A DNA stretch of 64,000 nucleotides from Sporosalibacterium faouarense (lineage in GTDB: Bacteria > Bacillota > Clostridia > Tissierellales > VENL01), in the NCBI RefSeq assembly GCF_016765695.1, contig NZ_JAETGO010000045.1:24227-88226 (forward strand). Reading direction: 5' to 3'. How positions within the stretch are numbered: the stretch's first letter is position 1; each line of letters begins with the position of its first letter. Below the pieces are notes generated by a model, which was not told where the DNA came from, did not search any database, and saw nothing but the letters and a program-made list of their open reading frames with translations. A program made the position numbers and the translations under genes. Below are positions 44,116 through 52,540 of this stretch, one piece after another.

Positions 44116-45432
44116 ATGGTATATAGGGGCACAATTATTAAAGAAGAAGAAAATTTTATAGTAGTATTAACTAATAAATCTAATTATATGAAACTTAAGA
44201 AAAAGGGAGAAAATCAACTTGGTAAGGAAATAATTTTTTTGGAAGAAGATATTGTAAAAGAAAGAACGACAAGATATTCAAAACATTATGCTATAGCTGC
44301 GGTACTAGTACTGCTAATAATTACTACTGTAATGTTTGGAAATTTAAGTCTAAATAACCTAATGGATTTTAATACTTATGCCATTGTTAGTTTGGATATA
44401 AATCCTAGTCTTGAGTTTAAAATAGATGAAAATGATACTGTAAGGAAAGTAATGGCAATTAATAAAGATGGCAAGAATATAATTGATAATGATATGGTAG
44501 GTATGAAGATTGAAGATGCTATATATCAGAGCATACAAAATGCTATTTCTGCTAATTACTTGACTGAAGGAAATGATACAATATTAATATCAAAGGCAAT
44601 AATTAAAGAGAATGAAAATAATAATATAGATGTGAAAACTAAAATCATTGATAAAATAGAAAATAGTAGCAGTAAAAAAGGTGATGGTATTAAGCTTGTA
44701 TATATAGATTCAAGCAAAGAAAACTATAAAAAAGCTGAAAAAGAGAATATTTCAATAGGTAAATATGAATTATATAAAAAGATATCAGAGAATAATAAAA
44801 ATGTGTCTATAAATGAAGTCAAAGATATGAAGGTCACCGAACTAGTTAATAAGAATAAATCAATAATAAAGGTTGAAGATATAGATAAAAGTGATGCTAA
44901 AAGTAAAAATAATGATAAGAACAATGGAAATAATGACAGTGAAAATAAAGTGAAGGATAATAGGAATAAAGACAAGGATAAAGTTAATGATAAGGAAAAA
45001 AAGGATAGTAATCTGTCCAATGATAATAGCGATATAGATAAAAGTAATAATGGTAAAGATAATATAAAATCAAAAGATGATAATCATGATAAATCGAAAA
45101 AGGATTATAAAGATGATGAAGATGATATAAAAAATAAGACTAAAGAAAGCAAGGGAAAGGATAAAAATAATAAACAAAATAATGATAATAAAGATATAAA
45201 TAAATCACAGGATAAAAGCATTAATGAGGATAATAACTTAAAGGATAGAGAAGATAAGAATGATAAAGATATAAATAAAGACGATAAAGACAAAAAAAGT
45301 TCTAATAGAAAAGATGACAAAAAACTTGATAAAGATAAGAACGATGACTATATAGATAAAGAGGATAGAAAAGAAAATCATAAGGTAAAAAGTGATTATA
45401 GGAATAATAGTCAAGATAAAAAGAATGACTAA
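44116..45432 (+). CDS. rsgI: Anti-sigma-I factor RsgI with Lys/Asp/Asn-rich tail
   Basis: The 438-aa single-pass protein has an N-terminal SigI-binding domain (1-50), TM helix (about 57-77), the conserved extracytoplasmic domain (YAIVSLDINPSLEFKID onward, to about 190), then about 190 residues of low-complexity K/D/N/E repeats. In cellulolytic clostridia RsgI C termini are polysaccharide-binding or enzymatic sensors. Here there is no folded sensor domain, only a charged wall-spanning-type tail. It is coupled to sigI. Confidence 0.92.
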   Translation: MVYRGTIIKEEENFIVVLTNKSNYMKLKKKGENQLGKEIIFLEEDIVKERTTRYSKHYAIAAVLVLLIITTVMFGNLSLNNLMDFNTYAIVSLDINPSLEFKIDENDTVRKVMAINKDGKNIIDNDMVGMKIEDAIYQSIQNAISANYLTEGNDTILISKAIIKENENNNIDVKTKIIDKIENSSSKKGDGIKLVYIDSSKENYKKAEKENISIGKYELYKKISENNKNVSINEVKDMKVTELVNKNKSIIKVEDIDKSDAKSKNNDKNNGNNDSENKVKDNRNKDKDKVNDKEKKDSNLSNDNSDIDKSNNGKDNIKSKDDNHDKSKKDYKDDEDDIKNKTKESKGKDKNNKQNNDNKDINKSQDKSINEDNNLKDREDKNDKDINKDDKDKKSSNRKDDKKLDKDKNDDYIDKEDRKENHKVKSDYRNNSQDKKND

Positions 45433-45493
45433 GTTATAAAATAATAAAGTCAATAAATTAGTGGAGCTTTTTTCACTTTTAAATAGTTTTTTG

Positions 45494-45514
45494 GTAATAT
45501 TACAGTAATATTAC
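45494..45514. promoter_or_regulatory. Two adjacent GTAATATTAC palindromes upstream of ABC leader promoter
   Basis: The 10-bp palindrome GTAATATTAC occurs twice, separated by one A, ending 15 bp before the -35. Period 11 bp places both on one DNA face. It is likely the site of an unidentified repressor or activator. Confidence 0.5.
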
Positions 45515-45529
45515 AATTATAAAAAAGGG

Positions 45530-45558
45530 TTGCACTTGGAATGTTTTTCTAATATACT
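45530..45558 (+). promoter_or_regulatory. Promoter of ABC exporter leader
   Basis: TTGCAC (45530-45535), 17-bp spacer, TATACT (45553-45558). It gives a transcript starting near 45565 with a leader of about 510 nt before the first ABC gene. Confidence 0.75.
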
Positions 45559-45597
45559 AGAAGGGCAGAAAATATTCAAGAAAGGGAGGTCGTGTTG

Positions 45598-45726
45598 ATG
45601 ACAACTTTAGGAATGAGAACATTTATTAGAAAAATGATGGTGGCGGATGCAATAGTGTTCGGCAGTGGATTCATTAAGTTAGACATGTTAAACAGCAACA
45701 CTACACGACCTGTGACTTTAGGATAG
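45598..45726 (+). CDS. Leader peptide ORF of ABC exporter operon
   Basis: A 42-codon ORF starting MTTLGMRTFIRKMMVAD and ending NTTRPVTLG with a strong GGGAGG site 7-8 bp before the ATG. Its base composition is less AT-rich than the surrounding intergenic DNA, supporting coding. The AGGTCGTGT of its ribosome site (45587-45595) is perfectly complementary to ACACGACCT at 45703-45711 near its own end. Two terminators follow before the exporter genes. The plan resembles the bmrB leader of Bacillus bmrCD, where ribosome stalling by antibiotics opens the operon; peptide similarity to BmrB was not assessed. Confidence 0.68.
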   Translation: MTTLGMRTFIRKMMVADAIVFGSGFIKLDMLNSNTTRPVTLG

Positions 45727-45767
45727 GAATATTTTCTTTAAGTACTTATGATGTTTCTATGTATATT

Positions 45768-45802
45768 AAGCCATGGGTGGAGTGTCTTTGCCTATGGCTT
45801 TT
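45768..45802 (+). terminator. Leader terminator 1 of ABC operon
   Basis: The stem AAGCCATGGG / CCTATGGCTT, preceded by TATATT, is followed by TT and later T-rich sequence. It is a close sibling of terminator 2, 100 bp downstream. Confidence 0.72.
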
Positions 45803-45867
45803 CTGTGTCTTTTTAGCTTTTTTAAACAAATAGTTTTAAAAAAGTTATGACTAAGAATAGCTATATT

Positions 45868-45900
45868 AAGCCATAGGTAATAAAATGCCTATGGTTTTTT
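45868..45900 (+). terminator. Leader terminator 2 of ABC operon
   Basis: AAGCCATAGG / CCTATGGTTT with six T. The shared TATATTAAGCCAT entry with terminator 1 points to local duplication. Confidence 0.8.
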
Positions 45901-45928
45901 ATATTAAAAAATAATAGGGAGATGTTAA

Positions 45929-46006
45929 ATGATGAAAAGTGTGAAAATTGAGAAGATTTCAATCTATCAGAAGGAAGGTAAAAAAGGCTTTAAAGAATAT
46001 GGATAA
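45929..46006 (+). CDS. Possible second small leader ORF
   Basis: A 25-codon ORF (MMKSVKIEKISIYQKEGKKG, then five codons) has a good AGGGAGAT ribosome site and lies after the second terminator and 70 bp before the first ABC gene. The peptide is basic and not recognised. It could be a chance ORF. Confidence 0.4.
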   Translation: MMKSVKIEKISIYQKEGKKGFKEYG

Positions 46007-46076
46007 CTATTATTTTGATAGATAATGTGACAGAATTATTAGTAGTAACTTATAAGAAGGCAAGGAGGGGAAGACT

Positions 46077-47876
46077 TTGAAAAAAATAAGATTACTTTGG
46101 GATTTCATGAAGGGCTATAGACTAATGTATATTGGAGCTATTTTCAGTGTTTGTTTCGCAACATTATTTACTCTTTTGAACCCTCTAGTATTAAGAACTA
46201 CGATAGACTCTATTATTGGTGATAAACCATTGGATTTGCCTAATTGGGCAACTAATATAGTTGAATTTTTAGGTGGAACAAATGAGTTATCTCAAAAGCT
46301 ATGGATTTGTGCATTGATAATTATTGCATTAACCATATTAAGAGGATTGTTTTTATATCTAAAAGGTAAATGGTCAGCAGTATCAGCTGAATCTACAGCT
46401 AGAAATATGAGAGAAAAGCTTTATGATCATTTACAGCATTTAAACTATGATTATCATGTTAAAGCAGAAACTGGTGATTTGATACAGAGATGTACTTCTG
46501 ATTTAGATACAATAAGAAGGTTCCTAGCTGTACAGTCGGTAGAAATTGGAAGAGCAATATTTATAGTAAGCTTGATATCACCAATAATATTTTCATTAAA
46601 CACTAAGCTTGCATTAGTTGCTTTAATTGTAATACCTTTTATTTTTGTATTTGCTATAGTATTTTTTATGAAAATTAAGGCATCATTTAAGCTTTCCGAT
46701 GAAGCAGAAGGAAAAATGTCAGCAGTTCTACAGGAAAACTTAACTGGTATGAGAGTTGTTAGGGCATTTGCTAGACAGAAGTTTGAAATAGAAAAATTTG
46801 ACGAAAAAAGTAAAGAATATAGAGATTTAACCTATAAGGTGGTTTGGCTGCTAGCATGGTATTGGGCATTGTCAGATTTGTTATGCATGCTTCAGATAGG
46901 AGCTGTACTAATATTAGGAACGTACTGGGCAGCTACAGGAGTTATAACCCTTGGAACATTAGTTGTTTTCATAACATATGAAGGAATGATTCTATGGCCA
47001 GTAAGACAATTAGGAAGAATCTTAACAGATTTGGGTAAAACTTTAGTTTCTTTAGAGCGTATTAAAGAAATACTAGATGAACCAATTGAAAAAATTGAAG
47101 CAAATGAATCTACACCAGAAATTAAAGGTGATATTAGATTTAAGGATGTTTATTTTGAATATGACAAAGATAGACCTGTATTAAAAAATATTTCATTTAA
47201 TGTTAAGCAGGGTGAAACCATAGCAGTTATGGGGCAGACTGGATCAGGGAAATCTTCACTTATACATCTTTTAGCCAGATTATATAACTATAAGGAAGGA
47301 TCAATAAAAATAGATGGAGTGGAATTAAAAAATATTCAAAAGAAATGGATTCGCAAGAATGTTGGAATAGTTCTACAAGAGCCATTTCTATTTTCTAAAA
47401 CCATAAAGGATAACATTGGATTAGCTAGAAAAGAAGCGAAAGAAGCTGAAATATTTGAAGCAGCTAGAGTAGCTGCTATACATGATGTAATATTAAATTT
47501 TGAGAATGGGTATGAGACTTCGGTAGGAGAGCGTGGAGTTACGTTATCTGGTGGTCAAAAGCAAAGGATAGCAATAGCTAGAACTATTATTAACGATACA
47601 CCTATTTTAGTTTTTGATGACTCTCTTAGTGCTGTAGATACTGAAACCGACGCTTATATTAGGAAAGCATTGAATAGTAGAAAGAATAACGCTACTACAT
47701 TCATAATTTCTCATAGGGTTTCTACCTTAGCTGAAGCAGATAAAATAATCGTATTAGATAAGGGAGAATTAATCCAAATGGGTACCCATGAGGAATTGAT
47801 AAAGCAACCCGGACTATATAGTAGAGTTTGGAAGATTCAGAATTCTCTTGAACAAGACATGGATAAGATTGGTTAG
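46077..47876 (+). CDS. Heterodimeric ABC exporter half, BmrC-like (Asp Walker B)
   Basis: The 599-aa protein has six TM helices (residues 1-310) and one nucleotide-binding domain: Walker A GQTGSGKSS, signature LSGGQKQR, Walker B LVFDDS. The catalytic Glu is Asp, so its own site is of the degenerate type seen in heterodimeric exporters (BmrCD, TM287/288). It presumably pairs with the next gene product to export drugs or lipids. It starts at TTG after GGAGGGG. Confidence 0.9.
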   Translation: MKKIRLLWDFMKGYRLMYIGAIFSVCFATLFTLLNPLVLRTTIDSIIGDKPLDLPNWATNIVEFLGGTNELSQKLWICALIIIALTILRGLFLYLKGKWSAVSAESTARNMREKLYDHLQHLNYDYHVKAETGDLIQRCTSDLDTIRRFLAVQSVEIGRAIFIVSLISPIIFSLNTKLALVALIVIPFIFVFAIVFFMKIKASFKLSDEAEGKMSAVLQENLTGMRVVRAFARQKFEIEKFDEKSKEYRDLTYKVVWLLAWYWALSDLLCMLQIGAVLILGTYWAATGVITLGTLVVFITYEGMILWPVRQLGRILTDLGKTLVSLERIKEILDEPIEKIEANESTPEIKGDIRFKDVYFEYDKDRPVLKNISFNVKQGETIAVMGQTGSGKSSLIHLLARLYNYKEGSIKIDGVELKNIQKKWIRKNVGIVLQEPFLFSKTIKDNIGLARKEAKEAEIFEAARVAAIHDVILNFENGYETSVGERGVTLSGGQKQRIAIARTIINDTPILVFDDSLSAVDTETDAYIRKALNSRKNNATTFIISHRVSTLAEADKIIVLDKGELIQMGTHEELIKQPGLYSRVWKIQNSLEQDMDKIG

Positions 47877-47898
47877 TTAGACAAAAGGCGGTGATCAT

Positions 47899-49725
47899 TT
47901 GGAAACTTTTAAAGAGCAGGATTATGACAAGAAAATTGATTTTGGTTTATGGAGAAAGCTTTTACGCTTCCTTAAGCCCTATAAAAAGCTATTATTACTG
48001 TTAAGTGTAGTAATGATAGGGGTATCTGGAGTAGATGTGATCTTACCATACATGAATAAGTATGCTATAGATAATTTTGTTGAAACTGGGAATTTAGATG
48101 GACTTTGGAAGTTCGGTGGAATTTATCTAGTATTAGTTATTATTCAAGTAATTAATATTGGAGTATTCATAGCAATTGCAGGAAAGATTGAGACTTCTTT
48201 ACCCTATGATATACGTAAAGTTGGATTTGAACGTCTTCAACAACTATCCTTTTCCTATTACGATAAAACACCTGTAGGATGGATGATGGCACGTATGACT
48301 TCGGATATAAGAAGATTAGGAGAAATTATTTCCTGGGGATTAGTTGATTTCGTTTGGGGATTTGCAATGATGATAGGTATTGCAGGAGTTATGCTTTCGC
48401 TAAATTGGAAGCTAGCATTAATCACATTATCTGTAGTACCATTTCTTGCAATAATTAGTAGGTATTTTCAGAAGAAGATATTAAAAGCATATAGACAAGT
48501 TAGAAAGACAAATTCAAGGATTACAGGTGCATTTAATGAAGGAATAAGTGGTGCAAAAACAACTAAGACATTAGTTAGAGAAGAAGAAAATTTAAAAGAC
48601 TTCCAACATTTAACTGGTAAGATGAGAAGCTCGTCTATAAGAGCAGCGATTTTCTCAGCACTATTTCTTCCAATAGTTTTGACATTAGCAAGTATTGGAA
48701 CAGGTTTGTCCTTATGGTTTGGAGGACAGGGAGTTCTAATGCAAACAATTAGTTATGGAACTCTCGTATTATTTATCTCATATACAACTCAGTTTTTTGA
48801 GCCAGTTAGTCAGATAGCAAGAATTTTAGCTGAGCTACAGGCTGCTCAGGCTTCGGCAGAGAGGGTAATGTCCATGATAGAAACTGACTTAGAGGTTAAG
48901 GATAGTAGAGAAATCGTAGAAAAATTTGGAACTATATATAATCCTAAGAAGGAAAATTGGCCTGATATAACTGGAAATATAACCTTTGAGAATGTTACCT
49001 TTGAATATAAAGATGGAGAGAAAGTACTAGAAAATTTTAATTTAAATGTAAAAGCAGGAGAGACCATAGCTTTAGTTGGAGAGACTGGATCTGGTAAAAG
49101 TACAATAGTAAATCTGGCATGTAGATTTTATGAGCCAACCTCAGGAAAAATACTAATAGATGGAGTAGATTATAGAGAAAGGTCTTTAGAGTGGTTACAT
49201 TCTAATCTAGGATATGTTCTACAGAGTCCCCATCTATTCAGTGGTACTATTAGAGAAAACATAAAGTATGGTTTTCTTGATGCCACTGAGATGGATATAA
49301 TAAGAGCATCAAAACTAGTGAATGCTCATGACTTTATTAGCAACTTAGAAAGTGGGTATGATACTGATGTAGGTGAAGGTGGAGGCAAACTATCTACGGG
49401 AGAGAAGCAGCTAGTGTCCTTTGCTAGAGCAATAGTATCAAATCCTGCCATTTTTGTACTAGATGAAGCAACATCTTCAATAGATACTGAAACAGAAAAA
49501 TTAATACAGCATGCTATTGACAAAGTATTAGAGGGAAGAACAAGTTTTATAATAGCCCACAGACTTTCTACTATAGTATCTGCTGATAGAATATTAGTTA
49601 TTAAAGAAGGTAAAGTTACTGAGCAAGGAAATCATGAAGAGTTGATTAAGAAGAAAGGGTATTACTATAGCTTATATACAAATCAATTTAAAAAAGAAAA
49701 AGAATCAACAATACTAAACGCATAA
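47899..49725 (+). CDS. Heterodimeric ABC exporter half, BmrD-like (degenerate signature)
   Basis: The 608-aa protein has six TM helices and an NBD with Walker A GETGSGKST, Walker B FVLDEATSS (Glu intact) and signature LSTGEKQ, where the second Gly of SGGQ is lost. Combined with the Asp in the partner, the pair has one consensus and one degenerate ATP site. It starts at TTG 22 bp after the first half; GGCGGTG ribosome site. Confidence 0.9.
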   Translation: METFKEQDYDKKIDFGLWRKLLRFLKPYKKLLLLLSVVMIGVSGVDVILPYMNKYAIDNFVETGNLDGLWKFGGIYLVLVIIQVINIGVFIAIAGKIETSLPYDIRKVGFERLQQLSFSYYDKTPVGWMMARMTSDIRRLGEIISWGLVDFVWGFAMMIGIAGVMLSLNWKLALITLSVVPFLAIISRYFQKKILKAYRQVRKTNSRITGAFNEGISGAKTTKTLVREEENLKDFQHLTGKMRSSSIRAAIFSALFLPIVLTLASIGTGLSLWFGGQGVLMQTISYGTLVLFISYTTQFFEPVSQIARILAELQAAQASAERVMSMIETDLEVKDSREIVEKFGTIYNPKKENWPDITGNITFENVTFEYKDGEKVLENFNLNVKAGETIALVGETGSGKSTIVNLACRFYEPTSGKILIDGVDYRERSLEWLHSNLGYVLQSPHLFSGTIRENIKYGFLDATEMDIIRASKLVNAHDFISNLESGYDTDVGEGGGKLSTGEKQLVSFARAIVSNPAIFVLDEATSSIDTETEKLIQHAIDKVLEGRTSFIIAHRLSTIVSADRILVIKEGKVTEQGNHEELIKKKGYYYSLYTNQFKKEKESTILNA

Positions 49726-49745
49726 ACATTTTAAAATTAACAAAA

Positions 49746-49778
49746 GCAAGTTGCACTAAAAAGTTGCAGCTTGTTTTT
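49746..49778 (+). terminator. Terminator after ABC exporter operon
   Basis: The stem CAAGTTGCA / TGCAGCTTG (one G-U pair) is followed by five T. Confidence 0.75.
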
Positions 49779-49878
49779 CATTATATAGCTTTTTGATAAA
49801 ATTAATTAAATTCTATTTAAATAATTGAAAAAGTTGGTAAAATAATATTATAAGCATAAGATAATGGAGTTGAAAATT

Positions 49879-51000
49879 TTGGAATTAAAAGAGAAAGCTA
49901 AATCATTACCAAATAAACCAGGCGTATATTTTATGAAAGATTTTATGGATAATATCATATATATTGGGAAGTCTAAAAATCTTAGAAATAGAGTAAGTAG
50001 CTACTTTATAAATAATAGCAGCATATCTAATAAAGTAAAGGAAATGATAGGTAATATTGAAAACTTTGAATATTTTTTGACAGATACTGAAGTAGAAGCT
50101 CTTCTTTTGGAGTCTAAACTTATAAAAGAAAAACAGCCAATGTATAATCGACAACTAAAAAATACAAGACGGTATGTATATATAAGTATTTCTGTACATG
50201 AAGAATATCCAAGAATTAAAGTAGTCTATGAAAAAGAAGACAAGAATTATATGTATTTTGGACCATATCCTAGTTTAAGTTCAGCAGAAAGAGCTATAGA
50301 GTTGATTAAAGGATACTATCCTATAATTCAATGTAATAATCCTCATAACAAAAAAGAAGTATGCTTAAACTATCATCTAAAAAAATGTTGTGGAGCTTGT
50401 CAAAGGAAGATTTCAATTTCTGAATACAATAGATTGATTGAAAACATAATTGAGCTATTAAAGGGAAATAGAGATGATGTGATAAAAATAATTGAAGAAA
50501 ATATGATATCTGCTTCAAAAGATCTGAATTTTGCTAAAGCAGCTGTGTATAGAGATCAGATTGCAGGGGCTAAAGCAATACTAAACATGGAGAAAATAAT
50601 AGATAATACTAGGAAAGGTGAGATACTCTTATCATTTGAAGCTATTGAAAAGAACAAAGTAAAATGTTTCTTTATTCAAGGCAATATTATAATAAATAAG
50701 CTTTTATTATCTTGGGAGAGCAGTAATACAGAAGATATAATAAATGAGGTTAAGAATTTTATTAATTGTTCTAAAAGAGAGTTAGAAATTAATAGTAAAA
50801 TAAAGAATAAAGTTATAGATAGAGACAATATTGATAATATTTTAATAGTAGCATCTTACCTAAAAGGTAATAATCCTTTTATGGGTAGTATTCCTATTGA
50901 TAACAATAAAATAAATAATAGAGAAGAAATTAAGAGAATTTCTATAGAAGGCATAGAATTAGCAATTAATTTAATAGATAGGCTTATAGGGAGTGAGTAG
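49879..51000 (+). CDS. UvrC-like GIY-YIG protein lacking the C-terminal half
   Basis: The protein (373 aa) matches the N-terminal half of UvrC: GIY-YIG nuclease (PGVYFMKD, IIYIGKSKNLRNRVSSYF, catalytic Glu in TEVEALLLESKLI), the Cys cluster EVCLNYHLKKCCGAC, and a UvrB-binding UVR motif (SASKDLNFAKAAVYRDQI). The C-terminal RNase H-like nuclease and HhH domains of full UvrC (about 600 aa) are absent. The protein ends in its own sequence with a normal stop, and the next gene starts 2 bp later, so it looks like a stable paralogue (compare E. coli Cho) rather than debris. TTG 49879 has GGAG at 9 bp; ATG 49864 lacks a site. Confidence 0.82.
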   Translation: MELKEKAKSLPNKPGVYFMKDFMDNIIYIGKSKNLRNRVSSYFINNSSISNKVKEMIGNIENFEYFLTDTEVEALLLESKLIKEKQPMYNRQLKNTRRYVYISISVHEEYPRIKVVYEKEDKNYMYFGPYPSLSSAERAIELIKGYYPIIQCNNPHNKKEVCLNYHLKKCCGACQRKISISEYNRLIENIIELLKGNRDDVIKIIEENMISASKDLNFAKAAVYRDQIAGAKAILNMEKIIDNTRKGEILLSFEAIEKNKVKCFFIQGNIIINKLLLSWESSNTEDIINEVKNFINCSKRELEINSKIKNKVIDRDNIDNILIVASYLKGNNPFMGSIPIDNNKINNREEIKRISIEGIELAINLIDRLIGSE

Positions 51001-51001
51001 A

Positions 51002-51220
51002 ATGCATATGATTTTAAATATTATAGATAGCCTTGGTGGAAGTTTATTAGCTGGCTTTATTGTAATTATTGGGATAGTACTAATATTAAAGCTAGCAAAA
51101 GAAGTAATTGGATTTGTTATAAAAATTGGTTTTATTGTGGCTGTACTATATCTTTTATTTAATTACACAGGACTTTTTTATTATATACAGGGTATGTTAA
51201 ATAGCTTGGATATTTTATAA
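51002..51220 (+). CDS. Small two-TM membrane protein
   Basis: The 72-aa protein is nearly all hydrophobic with two TM helices (about 11-30 and 36-58). Not recognised. ATG 51002 lies after GGGAGTG, 2 bp past the UvrC-like stop, suggesting co-transcription. Confidence 0.65.
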   Translation: MHMILNIIDSLGGSLLAGFIVIIGIVLILKLAKEVIGFVIKIGFIVAVLYLLFNYTGLFYYIQGMLNSLDIL

Positions 51221-51400
51221 CTTTTACTTAGACTTAATAAAGAAATTACACTAATATGATATTCTATGTTTGAAATTCATAAGAAAACAAAACTACTATC
51301 TGTGGTGACCTAATCTACAATTCTTTTAATTAAGTAATCTACAGATTTTGCTTTTAGATTCATAATTACTAATCTTAATAAATATAATGGGGGTAATTTT

Positions 51401-52540
51401 ATGAGTAAAGTTTTGATATTTACTGCTTCTACTGGTGGAGGACATAATCAAGCAGCATCTGCATTAGAGAAGGAGTTCAATCATAAAGGGTATGAAACCA
51501 TTAAAGTAGATATGCTAAAAGAAACTAGTAAAATGTTAGATTTATTAATAGCAGATGGCTATAAAGTATTAGCGACTAAGTTACCTAAGATTTATGGAGG
51601 ACTATATAAACTAAGTGATAGTCAGAGAATTAATAATAGAATAACCAAATTTTTTAATAAATTAGCATATACACAGATTAGCAACATTATAAATAGCATA
51701 AATCCCGATTTGATTATAGGAACCCATCCTTTTATAGTTGATGTCGTTGGGAATCTAAAGGCAAAATCTATAATTAATATACCTTTTATTTCAATAGTAA
51801 CAGATTATGAAGCTCATCAAACCTATGTGAATACAAATGTTGATGCTTATATAACAGGCAGTGAACATACTATGAAGGGCTTAATTAGTAAGGGGATATT
51901 AAAAAGTAAAATTTATCCATTTGGAATACCAATTAGAAGGGAATTCCTAGATAAGAAAAGCAACTATAATGATTTCTATGATAGAAATTTTCAGGTGTTA
52001 GTTATGGGCGGAAGCTTAGGTGTGAAATCTATGAAGAAGGTACTTAAGAGTCTTAACAAATGTACTCATGACCTTAAGATCATAGTAGTTTGTGGAAAAG
52101 ATGAAGTACTTAGAAAGAGCCTAGAAAAGAGTTTTAAGAATAATATAGAAGGCAAGGAATATATAATATATGGTTTTACTAAGGAAGTTGCAAAATTGAT
52201 GGACTCTTCAGATATAATCATTACTAAACCCGGTGGCTTAACAGTGTCTGAATCAATGGTTAAAAGTATTCCCATGGTTATTCCATATCTAATTCCTGGA
52301 CAGGAAGAAGAAAATGCAGAGTTTCTTGTAAGGGAAGGTGTAGCAGTAAAAGTTGACCATATTAGAGAGATTAGATATGTTATTGATAATTTAATCAATA
52401 ATCCAAAAAAGCTAGATGGTATGAGAAGAGAGATGAAAAGGATTACTAAGAAGTACTCCATAGATAATATTATTAATCTTTCAGAAAATCTGATAAATGA
52501 ATATCAATATAAATGGGGAATGGCATATGAGCAAAAATAA
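51401..52540 (+). CDS. MGDG-synthase/UgtP-like glycosyltransferase 1
   Basis: The 379-aa GT28-type enzyme has the N-terminal acceptor-binding block FTASTGGGHNQAASALE and the C-terminal donor block ITKPGGLTVSESMV. Relatives transfer glucose or galactose to diacylglycerol (UgtP/YpfP). Cytoplasmic, membrane-associated. It heads a cluster with a second such enzyme, a YbhN-type protein and GalU. A 9-bp direct repeat TAATCTACA (51311, 51335) lies in its leader. GGGG ribosome site. Confidence 0.85.
   Translation: MSKVLIFTASTGGGHNQAASALEKEFNHKGYETIKVDMLKETSKMLDLLIADGYKVLATKLPKIYGGLYKLSDSQRINNRITKFFNKLAYTQISNIINSINPDLIIGTHPFIVDVVGNLKAKSIINIPFISIVTDYEAHQTYVNTNVDAYITGSEHTMKGLISKGILKSKIYPFGIPIRREFLDKKSNYNDFYDRNFQVLVMGGSLGVKSMKKVLKSLNKCTHDLKIIVVCGKDEVLRKSLEKSFKNNIEGKEYIIYGFTKEVAKLMDSSDIIITKPGGLTVSESMVKSIPMVIPYLIPGQEEENAEFLVREGVAVKVDHIREIRYVIDNLINNPKKLDGMRREMKRITKKYSIDNIINLSENLINEYQYKWGMAYEQK

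Noticed and set aside
44724..45453. Leu/Ser/Phe-rich minus-strand ORFs opposite rsgI
   Set aside because: Antisense of the Lys/Asp/Asn low-complexity tail.
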